DNA of 24,942 nucleotides from Opacimonas sp964559075. GTDB taxonomy: Bacteria > Pseudomonadota > Gammaproteobacteria > Enterobacterales > Alteromonadaceae. Shown here piece by piece: positions 16,798 to 24,017 of this stretch. Both the position numbers and the translations under genes were made by a program. The notes beneath the pieces were generated by a model that was not told the origin of the DNA, did no database searches, and was given only the letters and a program-made list of their open reading frames with translations. The stretch covers positions 1 through 24,942 of the forward strand of contig CAZLGJ010000028.1 of the NCBI GenBank assembly GCA_964559075.1. The letters are read 5' to 3'. How positions within the stretch are numbered: the stretch's first letter is position 1; the number at the start of each line of letters is the position of its first letter.

Positions 16798-17670
16798 ATG
16801 AATATATTGACCAATAAGCCGCACGATGTACTCACTAATCATGCGACCCCTAATGCCGCAATCGATGCTGACATGCAAAGCGAACTCAATCGCATTGTCA
16901 GCGATACATTTAATTTGCTCCGTGTCACGGGGGCGGGTATCGTCTTGTACGATGAACATAAACTCAGCATGGCGGCAGTGTCTAGTGATTGGTTAGCCTC
17001 TCTTGATCCGACTCACTTTTATACCTTCCAAACCATCATGTTTGACCGTGAAACCGAAATGATGCTGCCTTATGGCGTGCTTGAAAAACACAAGCAGCAA
17101 AGTGTCGAAGGCATGATTTATTACTATTTTGGGATCCCGTTGCGGCGCAAAAATGGGCGCTGCATTGGTTGTTTATTCTTGATAAACGATAAGCGTTGCG
17201 CCCTTGCTGAAATGGACAAAAAAATTGTTCGTCAGCAAGCCATCCAGCTTCAGTATTTTTTAGAGCTGCAGCACGAGCACAGCACCTACACCACTCAAGC
17301 TGAAAATTTTCAGTTTATGCTTGATGCGCTGGAGGACAAGGTGTTTATCAAAAACTTTGATGGCACTGTTATTTACGCCAATCGTGCATTTTTACAAGCG
17401 TTGCCAGAGCCCGTTGGTGACCTCGTGATACAACATCCGTTCATTGCCGAGTTATTTGCGACGCTTGATACTGGCGTGCGCAGCCTGTTGCAGCGAGTCA
17501 CTATGGACACTCGCAATTTATTTGCCAAAGAGCAGCATGAATTTATCGACAAGTTACCCGATACGCTTGGCAACCCTCAATTCATAAAAACCACTTTTTT
17601 GCGCACCTTATTTGCCGGTCAACAGGTGTTGCTGGGGATTATTCGCGTTCATTGTGTTGCTGCATCATAG
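16798..17670 (+). CDS. GAF-PAS sensory protein without output domain
   Basis: A 290-residue soluble protein. Residues about 30-150 have GAF-like composition and layout: a helix leading into GAGIVLYDEHKLSMAAVSSDW, and a second half YYYFGIPLRRKNGRCIGCLFLIND that resembles the closing strands of GAF domains. A helical linker (about 145-175) joins a PAS-like domain at about 175-285, with FMLDALEDKVFIKNFDGTVIYANRAF as the typical PAS opening. No kinase, GGDEF, EAL, HTH or receiver domain follows, so it probably signals through a partner. The ATG at 16798 has AGG nine bases upstream. A weak palindrome and 101 bases separate it from the KAS III gene. The ligand is unknown; domain calls are by eye and moderately certain. 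Confidence 0.7.
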   Translation: MNILTNKPHDVLTNHATPNAAIDADMQSELNRIVSDTFNLLRVTGAGIVLYDEHKLSMAAVSSDWLASLDPTHFYTFQTIMFDRETEMMLPYGVLEKHKQQSVEGMIYYYFGIPLRRKNGRCIGCLFLINDKRCALAEMDKKIVRQQAIQLQYFLELQHEHSTYTTQAENFQFMLDALEDKVFIKNFDGTVIYANRAFLQALPEPVGDLVIQHPFIAELFATLDTGVRSLLQRVTMDTRNLFAKEQHEFIDKLPDTLGNPQFIKTTFLRTLFAGQQVLLGIIRVHCVAAS

Positions 17671-17676
17671 CTTGGT

Positions 17677-17691
17677 AGGCACAAAGTGCCT
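17677..17691 (+). repeat. Short perfect palindrome after the GAF-PAS gene
   Basis: AGGCAC-AAA-GTGCCT forms a perfect six-pair stem with a three-base loop, seven bases after the GAF-PAS stop. It lacks a T-run, so termination would be weak or Rho-linked; it may simply be a 3' stabilising hairpin or an operator. Confidence 0.3.
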
Positions 17692-17721
17692 GATTGCAGT
17701 GGCGGATTTGGTGTTTTCACG

Positions 17722-17736
17722 TTAAGCTTTGCTTAA
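17722..17736 (+). promoter_or_regulatory. Palindrome upstream of the KAS III gene, candidate operator
   Basis: TTAAGC-TTT-GCTTAA is a perfect 15-base dyad 36-50 bases before the KAS III start, in the region where a promoter would lie. Just downstream, ACGACA occurs twice at an 11-base step (17742 and 17753). Dyads of this size upstream of lipid-synthesis genes are often repressor sites, but I do not recognise this as a known FabR, FadR or PsrA box. Confidence 0.3.
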
Positions 17737-17771
17737 TCATAACGACACAAATACGACAGAATAATAAGATC

Positions 17772-18896
17772 ATGAGTGCATCAGTAGTTATCAGTGGGTC
17801 AGGGTTGTTGACCCCAGAACATTCGATTACCAACGAAGAGTTAGTAGCCAGTTACAACGCCTATGCAGAGCAGTTTAATCGCGAGCATGCAGAACAGATT
17901 AGTACAGGTGAAGCAACCGCTTTACCGTTGTCTAGTGCAGATTTTATTGCCAAAGCCAGCGGTATTCGGTCGCGCTACATCTATCAAAAAGAAGGTGCTC
18001 TCGATATTGAGAGGATGCGACCTGCGATATCTCCGCGCAGCGACGATGAGCTCTCCCACCAAGCTGAGATGGGAGTGGCAGCAGCCCGTGAGGCCTTAAA
18101 TAACGCTGGCAAGACTGCCGACGATATCGATTGTGTTATCGTATCATGTGCCTACACACAGCGAGCATACCCGGCTGTGGCCATCGAAATTCAAGAAGCG
18201 CTAGGGGTCACGGGATTTGCCTTTGACATGTTGGTAGCATGCTCAGCAGCGACGTTTGGCATTCACCGCGCGTATGAAATGGTGAAAGCCGGCACGGCGC
18301 GGGCCGTTTTGGTGATCAATCCAGAGCTAGTGTCGCCACAGGTCAATTATAAAGACCGCGATAGTCATTTTATATTTGGTGATGTCGCCACAGCCTTGGT
18401 GATTGAAAGCAAAGACTGCGCAACATCCTCTCACCAGCAGCAGATTTTGAGTACCAAAGCGGTGACCCAGTACTCCAATAACATCCGTTCTAACTTTGGC
18501 TACATGACCCATGCAACAGATGAGGCGCCATACGCCCCTGATATGCTGTTTCATCAGGAGGGGCGGAAGGTCTTTAAAGAAGTGTGTCCGATGGCGGCAG
18601 AGCATATTGCACAGCACCTGAATGCGCATCAGTTGACTCCTAGTGATGTCAAAAAATGGTTTTTGCATCAAGCCAATATCAATATGAATACCTTAATTAC
18701 CAAAAAATTACTCGGCAGAGTGGCCGATCCAGAGGAAGCGCCGATAGTATTAGATACCTATGGGAATACGGCCTCGGCAGGATCGATTATTGCCTTCCAT
18801 CTGCATCGCGAATCGCTACAAGCAGGAGAGGTCAGTTTGCTATGCTCATTTGGTGCGGGCTACTCGATAGGAAGCCTAGTGCTACAGCGATTATAG
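17772..18896 (+). CDS. Beta-ketoacyl-ACP synthase III-type condensing enzyme, long form
   Basis: Thiolase-fold enzyme of the KAS III (FabH) family, which condenses an acyl-CoA with malonyl-ACP. From the ATG at 17772 it has 374 residues, about 55 more than E. coli FabH. The catalytic triad is complete: Cys157 in VACSAATFG, His299 in FLHQANINMN and Asn332 in YGNTASAGS. The extra length is mostly an insertion between residues about 25 and 95, near the substrate tunnel. An in-frame upstream ATG at 17694 would cover the palindromes and was rejected. Long KAS III forms are known as FabH paralogues in marine gammaproteobacteria. It may initiate fatty acids from unusual or longer primers, or serve another lipid pathway. 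It lies 56 bases upstream of prsK with no obvious terminator between. Confidence 0.85.
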   Translation: MSASVVISGSGLLTPEHSITNEELVASYNAYAEQFNREHAEQISTGEATALPLSSADFIAKASGIRSRYIYQKEGALDIERMRPAISPRSDDELSHQAEMGVAAAREALNNAGKTADDIDCVIVSCAYTQRAYPAVAIEIQEALGVTGFAFDMLVACSAATFGIHRAYEMVKAGTARAVLVINPELVSPQVNYKDRDSHFIFGDVATALVIESKDCATSSHQQQILSTKAVTQYSNNIRSNFGYMTHATDEAPYAPDMLFHQEGRKVFKEVCPMAAEHIAQHLNAHQLTPSDVKKWFLHQANINMNTLITKKLLGRVADPEEAPIVLDTYGNTASAGSIIAFHLHRESLQAGEVSLLCSFGAGYSIGSLVLQRL

Positions 18897-18916
18897 TGTT
18901 ACAGCGGATATAGAGC
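18883..18916 (+). repeat. Imperfect 17-base tandem repeat across the KAS III stop
   Basis: Two adjacent units starting TACAGCG (18883 and 18900) agree at 13 of 17 positions. The first contains the KAS III stop codon TAG; the second lies in the gap before prsK. It could be a tandem binding site for a prsK promoter or a recent small duplication. Confidence 0.35.
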
Positions 18917-18952
18917 ACAAAGTAAGTACACAACAGAACGCAAGGAAGCGCG

Positions 18953-21043
18953 ATGATAGCAGATATTGGATTTGGAATTTTGACCGCCGGTTTGTTGGTC
19001 TTAGTGTTACTGTTGCTAACTGTTAAATCACATACCCGAATAAAATACTGTTTGGCGTTTGCCTTGGTTTGCTCAGGGGCTTGGTCACTGCATTCAATTA
19101 GCGTGGTAAACCCTACACCGGGCTTTCATCAATCCTTGTCCTTTGATCTTCTTAAACAATTTGCATGGATTATTTTTCTCAGTGCTGCACTGCATCAGCA
19201 AAGCAGCAGTTTACGATCATTGTTGATGCAAAAGTCGACACTCATGCCCCTAGCAATCCCGTGTTTACTCATGGTGAGCTTATTGACAGTCCCACTACCG
19301 AGTTCTTGGCTTTATCTAGGTTATACCGTCGTCGCGCTCACGATTTTGTTACAACTCGAGTTGCTATACCGTCAGGCCGGCGATAAACGCTGGGCATTTA
19401 AGCCGCTGGTCATTTATCTTGGTACGGTTAACGTGTTGGAGTTTGTGACTTATGCCAATGCCAGCATGGTCAACTATTTAGACATCCACTTTATCGCCGC
19501 CAAGGGTTACGTATATGCATTGTTTTTGCCTTTGATGCTGGTCGCAATGCGGCGGATGGAGCACTGGGGGATCAAAATCTTCATCTCTCGTGAAATAGTC
19601 CTGCACTCGACACTGCTGATTGTGGCAGGCGCTTACCTATTTTTAATGGCGATTGCCGGTTATGTCATCAAATATGTCGGGGGAGAGTGGGGGGCAACGG
19701 TGCAAATTGTCTTAGTGGTGATTGCGCTATTTTTGCTCGTCACGATTTTGGCCTCGACCCATATTCGACAACAAATCAAAGTGTTCATCACCAAAAACTT
19801 TTTTGCCAATCAATTTGATTACCGGGAGCAGTGGATTGCGTTGACCAATACCCTTGAAGTAGGTGAAAAAGCGCTGCCAGATGTTTATCGTACCGCACTG
19901 AAGGGGTTATTGAATTCAATTGAATACCAACAAGGGGTACTATGTCGGATCCCCAAAAGTAATCACGACGATATGCGCATTGTTGCTCAGACTGAGGCTG
20001 TTAATCTGCAGGCGCTGGATTGGGCGGTAATCAAAGCAGCTCAAGTTTATTGTCGCGAGAAACCGTGGATCATTGATCTTAATGAACTCACCGTGCGGCC
20101 AGAAATGTACCCGAATTTACCCATCTCGCCCGAACACGCCAAGCAAACGCAAATTCAATTTATTTTGCCTATCTATCATGAAAACACGCTATGGGGATTG
20201 GCGTGTTTGTATCAACAAACCGGCATTGTGCGTGAGCTAAACTGGGAGCTGAGGGACTATTTAAATGCGATTTTGGCGCAGGTTGCTAATTTTATCCTGC
20301 ATCACGAAGCTTCTCATTTGGTTGCTGAAAATGCCCAGTTCGCAGCATTTAGTCGCATGTCCGCGTTTGTTGTGCACGATTTAAAAAATGTCCTTGCGCA
20401 AATCGATCTGATTTTGTGCAATGCGCAACAGCACAAAAATAACCCCGAGTTTATCGATGATACCTTCGAAACACTTGAGCATACCCAGGCGCGTATGCAG
20501 AAGATGCTCAAGCAATTGACAGAAAAGCACACAGAAAAAAACACAGAAACGGCATCACATACCCATAAATGTGATTTGTCATCTATACTTAGTCACGTTG
20601 TAGAAAAACAGTGCGCGACCCAGCTACCCAAGCCGGCTGTTGTCATCGACACCGAATGTTATCCCGCATGCGAGAGTGATAAGTTGCAGAATGTGCTCTA
20701 TCACCTGATTAGTAATGCCCAGCAAGCGACCGCAGAGGATGGCTCAGTCACCGTGGAAGTGTTTGCAGCGCCTGATGCACAAGTTGGCATCGCTATCAGC
20801 GACACCGGCAGCGGTATGACAGCCGAGTTCATTGCAACTCGACTATTCAAACCGTTTGATACCACAAAGGGCAACGCAGGAATGGGGATTGGCGCTTATG
20901 ATGCCAGGCATTATATTGAAGAGGTCGGAGGGCGCCTAGACGTGGTGAGTCAAGTTGGGCAGGGAAGTACATTTACGATTTATCTTCCCCCTTACCGTGC
21001 CGATATGGAAGTAAACCAGCAGAACAAGGAAGTCACAATATGA
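18953..21043 (+). CDS. prsK: Membrane histidine kinase PrsK
   Basis: Sensor kinase of the PEP-CTERM/exosortase-associated two-component system, 696 residues. The N-terminal 265 residues contain about eight hydrophobic segments, forming an integral membrane sensor. A GAF-like domain lies at about 290-440. The dimerisation helix carries the phospho-acceptor His475 in VVHDLKNVLAQ. The ATP domain has the N box around Asn588 (SNAQQA), the G1 box DTGSGM (617-622) and G2 GNAGMGIG (640-647). A linker at about 523-534 is built of TEK-type four-residue repeats. AAGGA seven bases before the ATG supports the start. Its stop overlaps the prsR start as ATGA. PrsK was recognised by layout, HDLKN motif and its pairing with PrsR; the stimulus is unknown. 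Confidence 0.88.
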   Translation: MIADIGFGILTAGLLVLVLLLLTVKSHTRIKYCLAFALVCSGAWSLHSISVVNPTPGFHQSLSFDLLKQFAWIIFLSAALHQQSSSLRSLLMQKSTLMPLAIPCLLMVSLLTVPLPSSWLYLGYTVVALTILLQLELLYRQAGDKRWAFKPLVIYLGTVNVLEFVTYANASMVNYLDIHFIAAKGYVYALFLPLMLVAMRRMEHWGIKIFISREIVLHSTLLIVAGAYLFLMAIAGYVIKYVGGEWGATVQIVLVVIALFLLVTILASTHIRQQIKVFITKNFFANQFDYREQWIALTNTLEVGEKALPDVYRTALKGLLNSIEYQQGVLCRIPKSNHDDMRIVAQTEAVNLQALDWAVIKAAQVYCREKPWIIDLNELTVRPEMYPNLPISPEHAKQTQIQFILPIYHENTLWGLACLYQQTGIVRELNWELRDYLNAILAQVANFILHHEASHLVAENAQFAAFSRMSAFVVHDLKNVLAQIDLILCNAQQHKNNPEFIDDTFETLEHTQARMQKMLKQLTEKHTEKNTETASHTHKCDLSSILSHVVEKQCATQLPKPAVVIDTECYPACESDKLQNVLYHLISNAQQATAEDGSVTVEVFAAPDAQVGIAISDTGSGMTAEFIATRLFKPFDTTKGNAGMGIGAYDARHYIEEVGGRLDVVSQVGQGSTFTIYLPPYRADMEVNQQNKEVTI
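20519..20550 (+). repeat. 12-base tandem repeat within prsK
   Basis: ACAGAAAAGCAC, ACAGAAAAAAAC and the partial ACAGAAAC follow one another at exact 12-base steps. They encode TEKH-TEKN-TETA in the linker between the phospho-acceptor helices and the ATP domain. The in-frame period means gain or loss of units would not break the gene. Confidence 0.6.
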
Positions 21044-22398
21044 GCAAGGTACTGGTCGTTGATGACGATCTCGGGATCCAAAAACAACTCAAATGGAGTT
21101 TGACTGATTTTGATATCGTCTTTGCTGATGATCGCACAAGCGCGATTGCGCAATTACGCCGTTTTGAACCAGGGGTTGTCACGCTCGATTTAGGCTTACC
21201 CCCTGATCCCACTAATGCCTCTGAAGGTCTGCGTACCTTAGAAGAAATTATTGCGCTTGCGCCACATACCAAAGTGATCGTGGTGACGGGGAACAATGAC
21301 AAAACCAATGCGCTCAAAGCGATCGAACTAGGTGCGTACGATTTTTATCAAAAACCGATTGATTCTGACACGATGAAAGTACTGGTCTCACGTGCCCTAC
21401 AGCTCTCTGTGTTAGAAGCAGAAAATCGCCGTCTTCAACTTGCAAAACCTGCTATGGGACGTATTGTTGGGGCAAGCGAAAGTATCCAGGCGGTGTGTCG
21501 TCGCGCCGAAAAAATTGCCAAAACCGACATTACGACTCTGCTACTCGGCGAATCAGGAACGGGCAAAGAAGTCTTTGCTCGGTCAATTCATGAAGCCTCA
21601 CCGCGCGCGGAACAGCCATTTGTCGCCATCAACTGCGCATCAATTCCCGAAAACCTGCTGGAGAGTGAGCTGTTTGGTTATGAAAAAGGTGCATTTACCG
21701 GCGCCAACAAGACCACGTTAGGCAAAATTGAAACAGCGCAAGGCGGCACCTTGTTCCTCGATGAGATTGGTGATATGCCAATTGGTTTGCAGGCTAAGAT
21801 GCTGCGTTTTTTGCAAGAGCGAGTGATTGAACGCGTCGGTGGTCGCAGCGAAATCCCCGTGGATATTCGGGTCGTATGTGCCACGCACCGAGATTTACAA
21901 TCCATGGTCAGTGAAGAGACATTCCGTGAGGATTTATTTTATCGCGTTGGTGAAATGGTCATCAACATTCCGCCGTTGCGCGAGCGCGAGCGCGACGTGC
22001 TGTTACTGGCAAAAACCTTTTTGGCGCAATATGCGGAAGATTTTGCGTCTAAAGTTAAAGGGTTCAGCGATACCGCGCAGCACGCCATGATCGCCTATCA
22101 GTGGCCGGGTAATATTCGCGAGTTGCAGAACAAACTCAAGTCCGCGGTGATCTTGGCAGAGGGACAGATGGTTCAGGCAGATGACTTATCGCTGCCATGG
22201 GATGGTGCGGTAGATGACATGCCAGTGCTGAACTTGCGTGCGGTTCGCGAGGAGGCGGAAAGCAAAGCCATTCGTCGCGCTTACAGTCAGTCCAAGCAAA
22301 ATATTTCTAAAACAGCTGAATTATTAGGGATCACTCGGCCAACTTTGTATTCACTGATTGAAAAATACAATTTGGACGACTTGAAAATAGGTGCCTAG
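21040..22398 (+). CDS. prsR: Sigma-54-dependent response regulator PrsR
   Basis: NtrC-type activator of 452 residues, known as the PEP-CTERM-box response regulator. The receiver domain has the acidic pair Asp8/Asp9, phospho-acceptor Asp50 in VVTLDLGLPPDP, Thr83 and Lys105. The LPPDP insertion after the Asp is typical of PrsR. The AAA+ domain shows Walker A GESGTGKE (170-177), the sigma-54 contact loop GAFTGA (218-223), Walker B around Asp241-Glu242 and the arginine-rich RERERD near 314. A Fis-type HTH closes the protein (about 415-442, NISKTAELLGITRPTLYSLI). The intact GAFTGA loop means it should activate sigma-54 promoters. Its normal targets are exosortase-sorted proteins and polysaccharide genes; none lie here. 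The start overlaps the prsK stop (ATGA). Confidence 0.92.
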   Translation: MSKVLVVDDDLGIQKQLKWSLTDFDIVFADDRTSAIAQLRRFEPGVVTLDLGLPPDPTNASEGLRTLEEIIALAPHTKVIVVTGNNDKTNALKAIELGAYDFYQKPIDSDTMKVLVSRALQLSVLEAENRRLQLAKPAMGRIVGASESIQAVCRRAEKIAKTDITTLLLGESGTGKEVFARSIHEASPRAEQPFVAINCASIPENLLESELFGYEKGAFTGANKTTLGKIETAQGGTLFLDEIGDMPIGLQAKMLRFLQERVIERVGGRSEIPVDIRVVCATHRDLQSMVSEETFREDLFYRVGEMVINIPPLRERERDVLLLAKTFLAQYAEDFASKVKGFSDTAQHAMIAYQWPGNIRELQNKLKSAVILAEGQMVQADDLSLPWDGAVDDMPVLNLRAVREEAESKAIRRAYSQSKQNISKTAELLGITRPTLYSLIEKYNLDDLKIGA

Positions 22399-22445
22399 GC
22401 TACCGCGTCAATGATATACTCAAATCTTTTGCACGAGGCTTTGCG

Positions 22446-23519
22446 ATGTTGTTGATTCGGTTGATGTTCGGTGTATTGATTGGCATTGTCTTGAATGTGG
22501 TTTGGAGCGGTAGCGCACGTGCAAACCAACCAGAGGTTGCGGAGTTTATGGCGTTGCACAGTCAAACGCTAACCGCGCAACCCTGTCGTTCCTCCAGCTT
22601 GTTACCGCCTCATGCGGTAGTGTTTTGTGCCCAAGAGCTGCGCAATGACGGCAATGCACCTTTTGTTTTGCGCCAGCCAGTCGCACTTCAACCAGCAGCA
22701 CAGCCTACATCCGCAGTGGTGGTGTTGCTGCATGGTTTGAGTGATTCACCCTTTTATTTGCACAGTATTGCCCAAGCTATTCATGCACAAGGATTGAATG
22801 TGGTAGTGGGGCTATTGCCCGGACATGGTCTGCGTACTGGCGCAGAACAGATTTTGCACGATAATGAATTACGGGCGATTTGGCGCGGGTATGTTGATGC
22901 ACTCATCAAGGCGTCGCGGCCACTGGGTCAGCAAGTGATTGTCGGTGGATTTTCTACCGGTGGTGCGTTGGCAGTGGACTATGTTTTGCGCCACCCCGGT
23001 GAGATTGCTGGGTTAACGCTATTTTCTGGGGCGCTACAGTTAGCCGATAATGCCGAAAGCTTGAGCAAAATTCCCTTTGCTAAATGGCTGGCCAAATGGA
23101 TGGATGGTGACTATCCCGAGCAAGGTGAAAACCCTTATAAGTATCCGGACATATCCAGTCATGCAGCGCTAATTCTAATGGACATCATTCGCAATATCCG
23201 CACTGGCCTGCACGACTCAACGGGGCTAAAAATGCCGATATTTGTGGCACACTCTCAGGCCGATACCGTTACGCCCATAGAGGGAGTGCGTGGCTTGTTA
23301 AGTTTTTCTGTGGCAGAGCATACGGTGGTCGAAATTGCTGAGAGTATGGCAGTGTGTCATGCGGCAGTTCCCTTAAACGCTGCTCAAGTGGCGCAAATTG
23401 GCGAGGCAGATCCCAATCCGCTGGTGCCTTGTGACAGCCCGGAGGCTAACCCAATTCATCCACAAATGATCGCTTTTCTCAATTCTTACTTATTATCTAT
23501 AATAAATAAGGAGAAGTAA
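22446..23519 (+). CDS. Exported alpha/beta hydrolase (lysophospholipase-like)
   Basis: A 357-residue serine hydrolase of the alpha/beta-fold superfamily. Residues 1-26 form a hydrophobic signal sequence ending SARA, consistent with export to the periplasm. The oxyanion region is LLHGLSDSP (94-102), the nucleophile elbow GGFSTGG contains Ser170, and the likely acid is Asp273 in HSQADTVTP. The last catalytic His is probably His338 (NPIHPQM), with His305 as a weaker alternative. PGHGLRTG at 125-132 is common in monoacylglycerol lipase and lysophospholipase relatives. Four cysteines (47, 61, 304, 329) could form disulfides in the periplasm. GAGG precedes the ATG by seven bases. The substrate cannot be told from sequence. 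Its end carries the ribosome site of the next small gene. Confidence 0.82.
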   Translation: MLLIRLMFGVLIGIVLNVVWSGSARANQPEVAEFMALHSQTLTAQPCRSSSLLPPHAVVFCAQELRNDGNAPFVLRQPVALQPAAQPTSAVVVLLHGLSDSPFYLHSIAQAIHAQGLNVVVGLLPGHGLRTGAEQILHDNELRAIWRGYVDALIKASRPLGQQVIVGGFSTGGALAVDYVLRHPGEIAGLTLFSGALQLADNAESLSKIPFAKWLAKWMDGDYPEQGENPYKYPDISSHAALILMDIIRNIRTGLHDSTGLKMPIFVAHSQADTVTPIEGVRGLLSFSVAEHTVVEIAESMAVCHAAVPLNAAQVAQIGEADPNPLVPCDSPEANPIHPQMIAFLNSYLLSIINKEK

Positions 23520-23520
23520 G

Positions 23521-23808
23521 ATGCGTTCTTTTTTTTGGATAATTATCTTTATCTATGTCCTGTTGTACTTTTATGCGGTATACCTCTACGACGAATTTAA
23601 CCTCATTGTTGCTGGCGGTATTTTCATTGCGATAGCGGCGCAATTTGTCTACGCACGTAAAAAAATGTCGCAACACGAAGCCGACCTTGCGGCAGGCAAG
23701 CTCAAAACCACCGCAGTAGAGAGTAAACCCTTGTCATTTTGGTCATCGCCGTTTCCCTACGTGGGACTGATTTTTCTGACCTATCTCGGCGTGTTGGTCA
23801 TTTTGTAA
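23521..23808 (+). CDS. Small membrane protein of unknown function
   Basis: A 95-residue protein with two hydrophobic segments near the N-terminus (about 3-23 and 28-47), a charged middle stretch with ARKKMSQHEADLAAGKLK, and a third segment at the C-terminus (about 76-95). I do not recognise the family. The ribosome site AAGGAG lies in the last codons of the hydrolase and one base separates stop and start, so the two are almost certainly translated together. A helper or anchor role for the hydrolase is possible but only suggested by position. Confidence 0.75.
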   Translation: MRSFFWIIIFIYVLLYFYAVYLYDEFNLIVAGGIFIAIAAQFVYARKKMSQHEADLAAGKLKTTAVESKPLSFWSSPFPYVGLIFLTYLGVLVIL

Positions 23809-23912
23809 TAAAGGTTGTTATGGCGCTGATGCGTCGGAGGCTGCATGATTTCTAACCAGTTTTCTGCGGCGGGATTTTCGTTGCCGTTGGCCAAAGCGCG
23901 ATAAAACAACAT
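23781..23912 (-). CDS. Possible small minus-strand ORF or gene remnant
   Basis: A 43-codon ORF starting MLFYRALANGNENPAAE and containing ENWLEIMQPPTHQR. Its amino-acid make-up and codon choice look protein-like rather than random. It overlaps the end of the small membrane protein gene on the other strand. Reading further upstream in the same frame gives LLFQTRNADIVKN, then an in-frame TGA, then a further ATG-initiated stretch (MIWWYVINSVP, ATG near 23987). That pattern could be a decayed gene remnant, a short real protein, or chance. No Shine-Dalgarno is evident before the ATG. I do not recognise the family. Confidence 0.3.
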   Translation of the reverse strand: MLFYRALANGNENPAAENWLEIMQPPTHQRHNNLYYKMTNTPR

Positions 23913-24017
23913 ATTTTTAACAATATCCGCATTTCTCGTCTGAAACAGTAGTGGTCAAGGTACAGAATTGATAACATACCACCATATCATTACACCACGA
24001 CTATTGAGATTATTCTA
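23809..24017. other. Intergenic gap before sapC
   Basis: The 209 bases between the small membrane protein and the SapC gene contain no plus-strand gene beyond trivial ORFs. The first half is largely occupied by the minus-strand candidate ORF. The second half (about 23930-24017) is AT-rich and probably holds the sapC promoter; TTGATA at 23968-23973 is a possible -35 but the matching -10 (TACACC) is poor. Confidence 0.4.

Noticed and set aside
17677..17698. Possible sigma-54 promoter (GGCAC ... TTGCA) after the GAF-PAS gene
   Set aside because: GG and GC are 18 bases apart instead of about 12, so the -24/-12 spacing is wrong.
17694..17771. N-terminal extension of the KAS III protein from 17694
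   Set aside because: The stretch covers palindromes in the control region and has no similarity to the family N-terminus, which starts at 17772.
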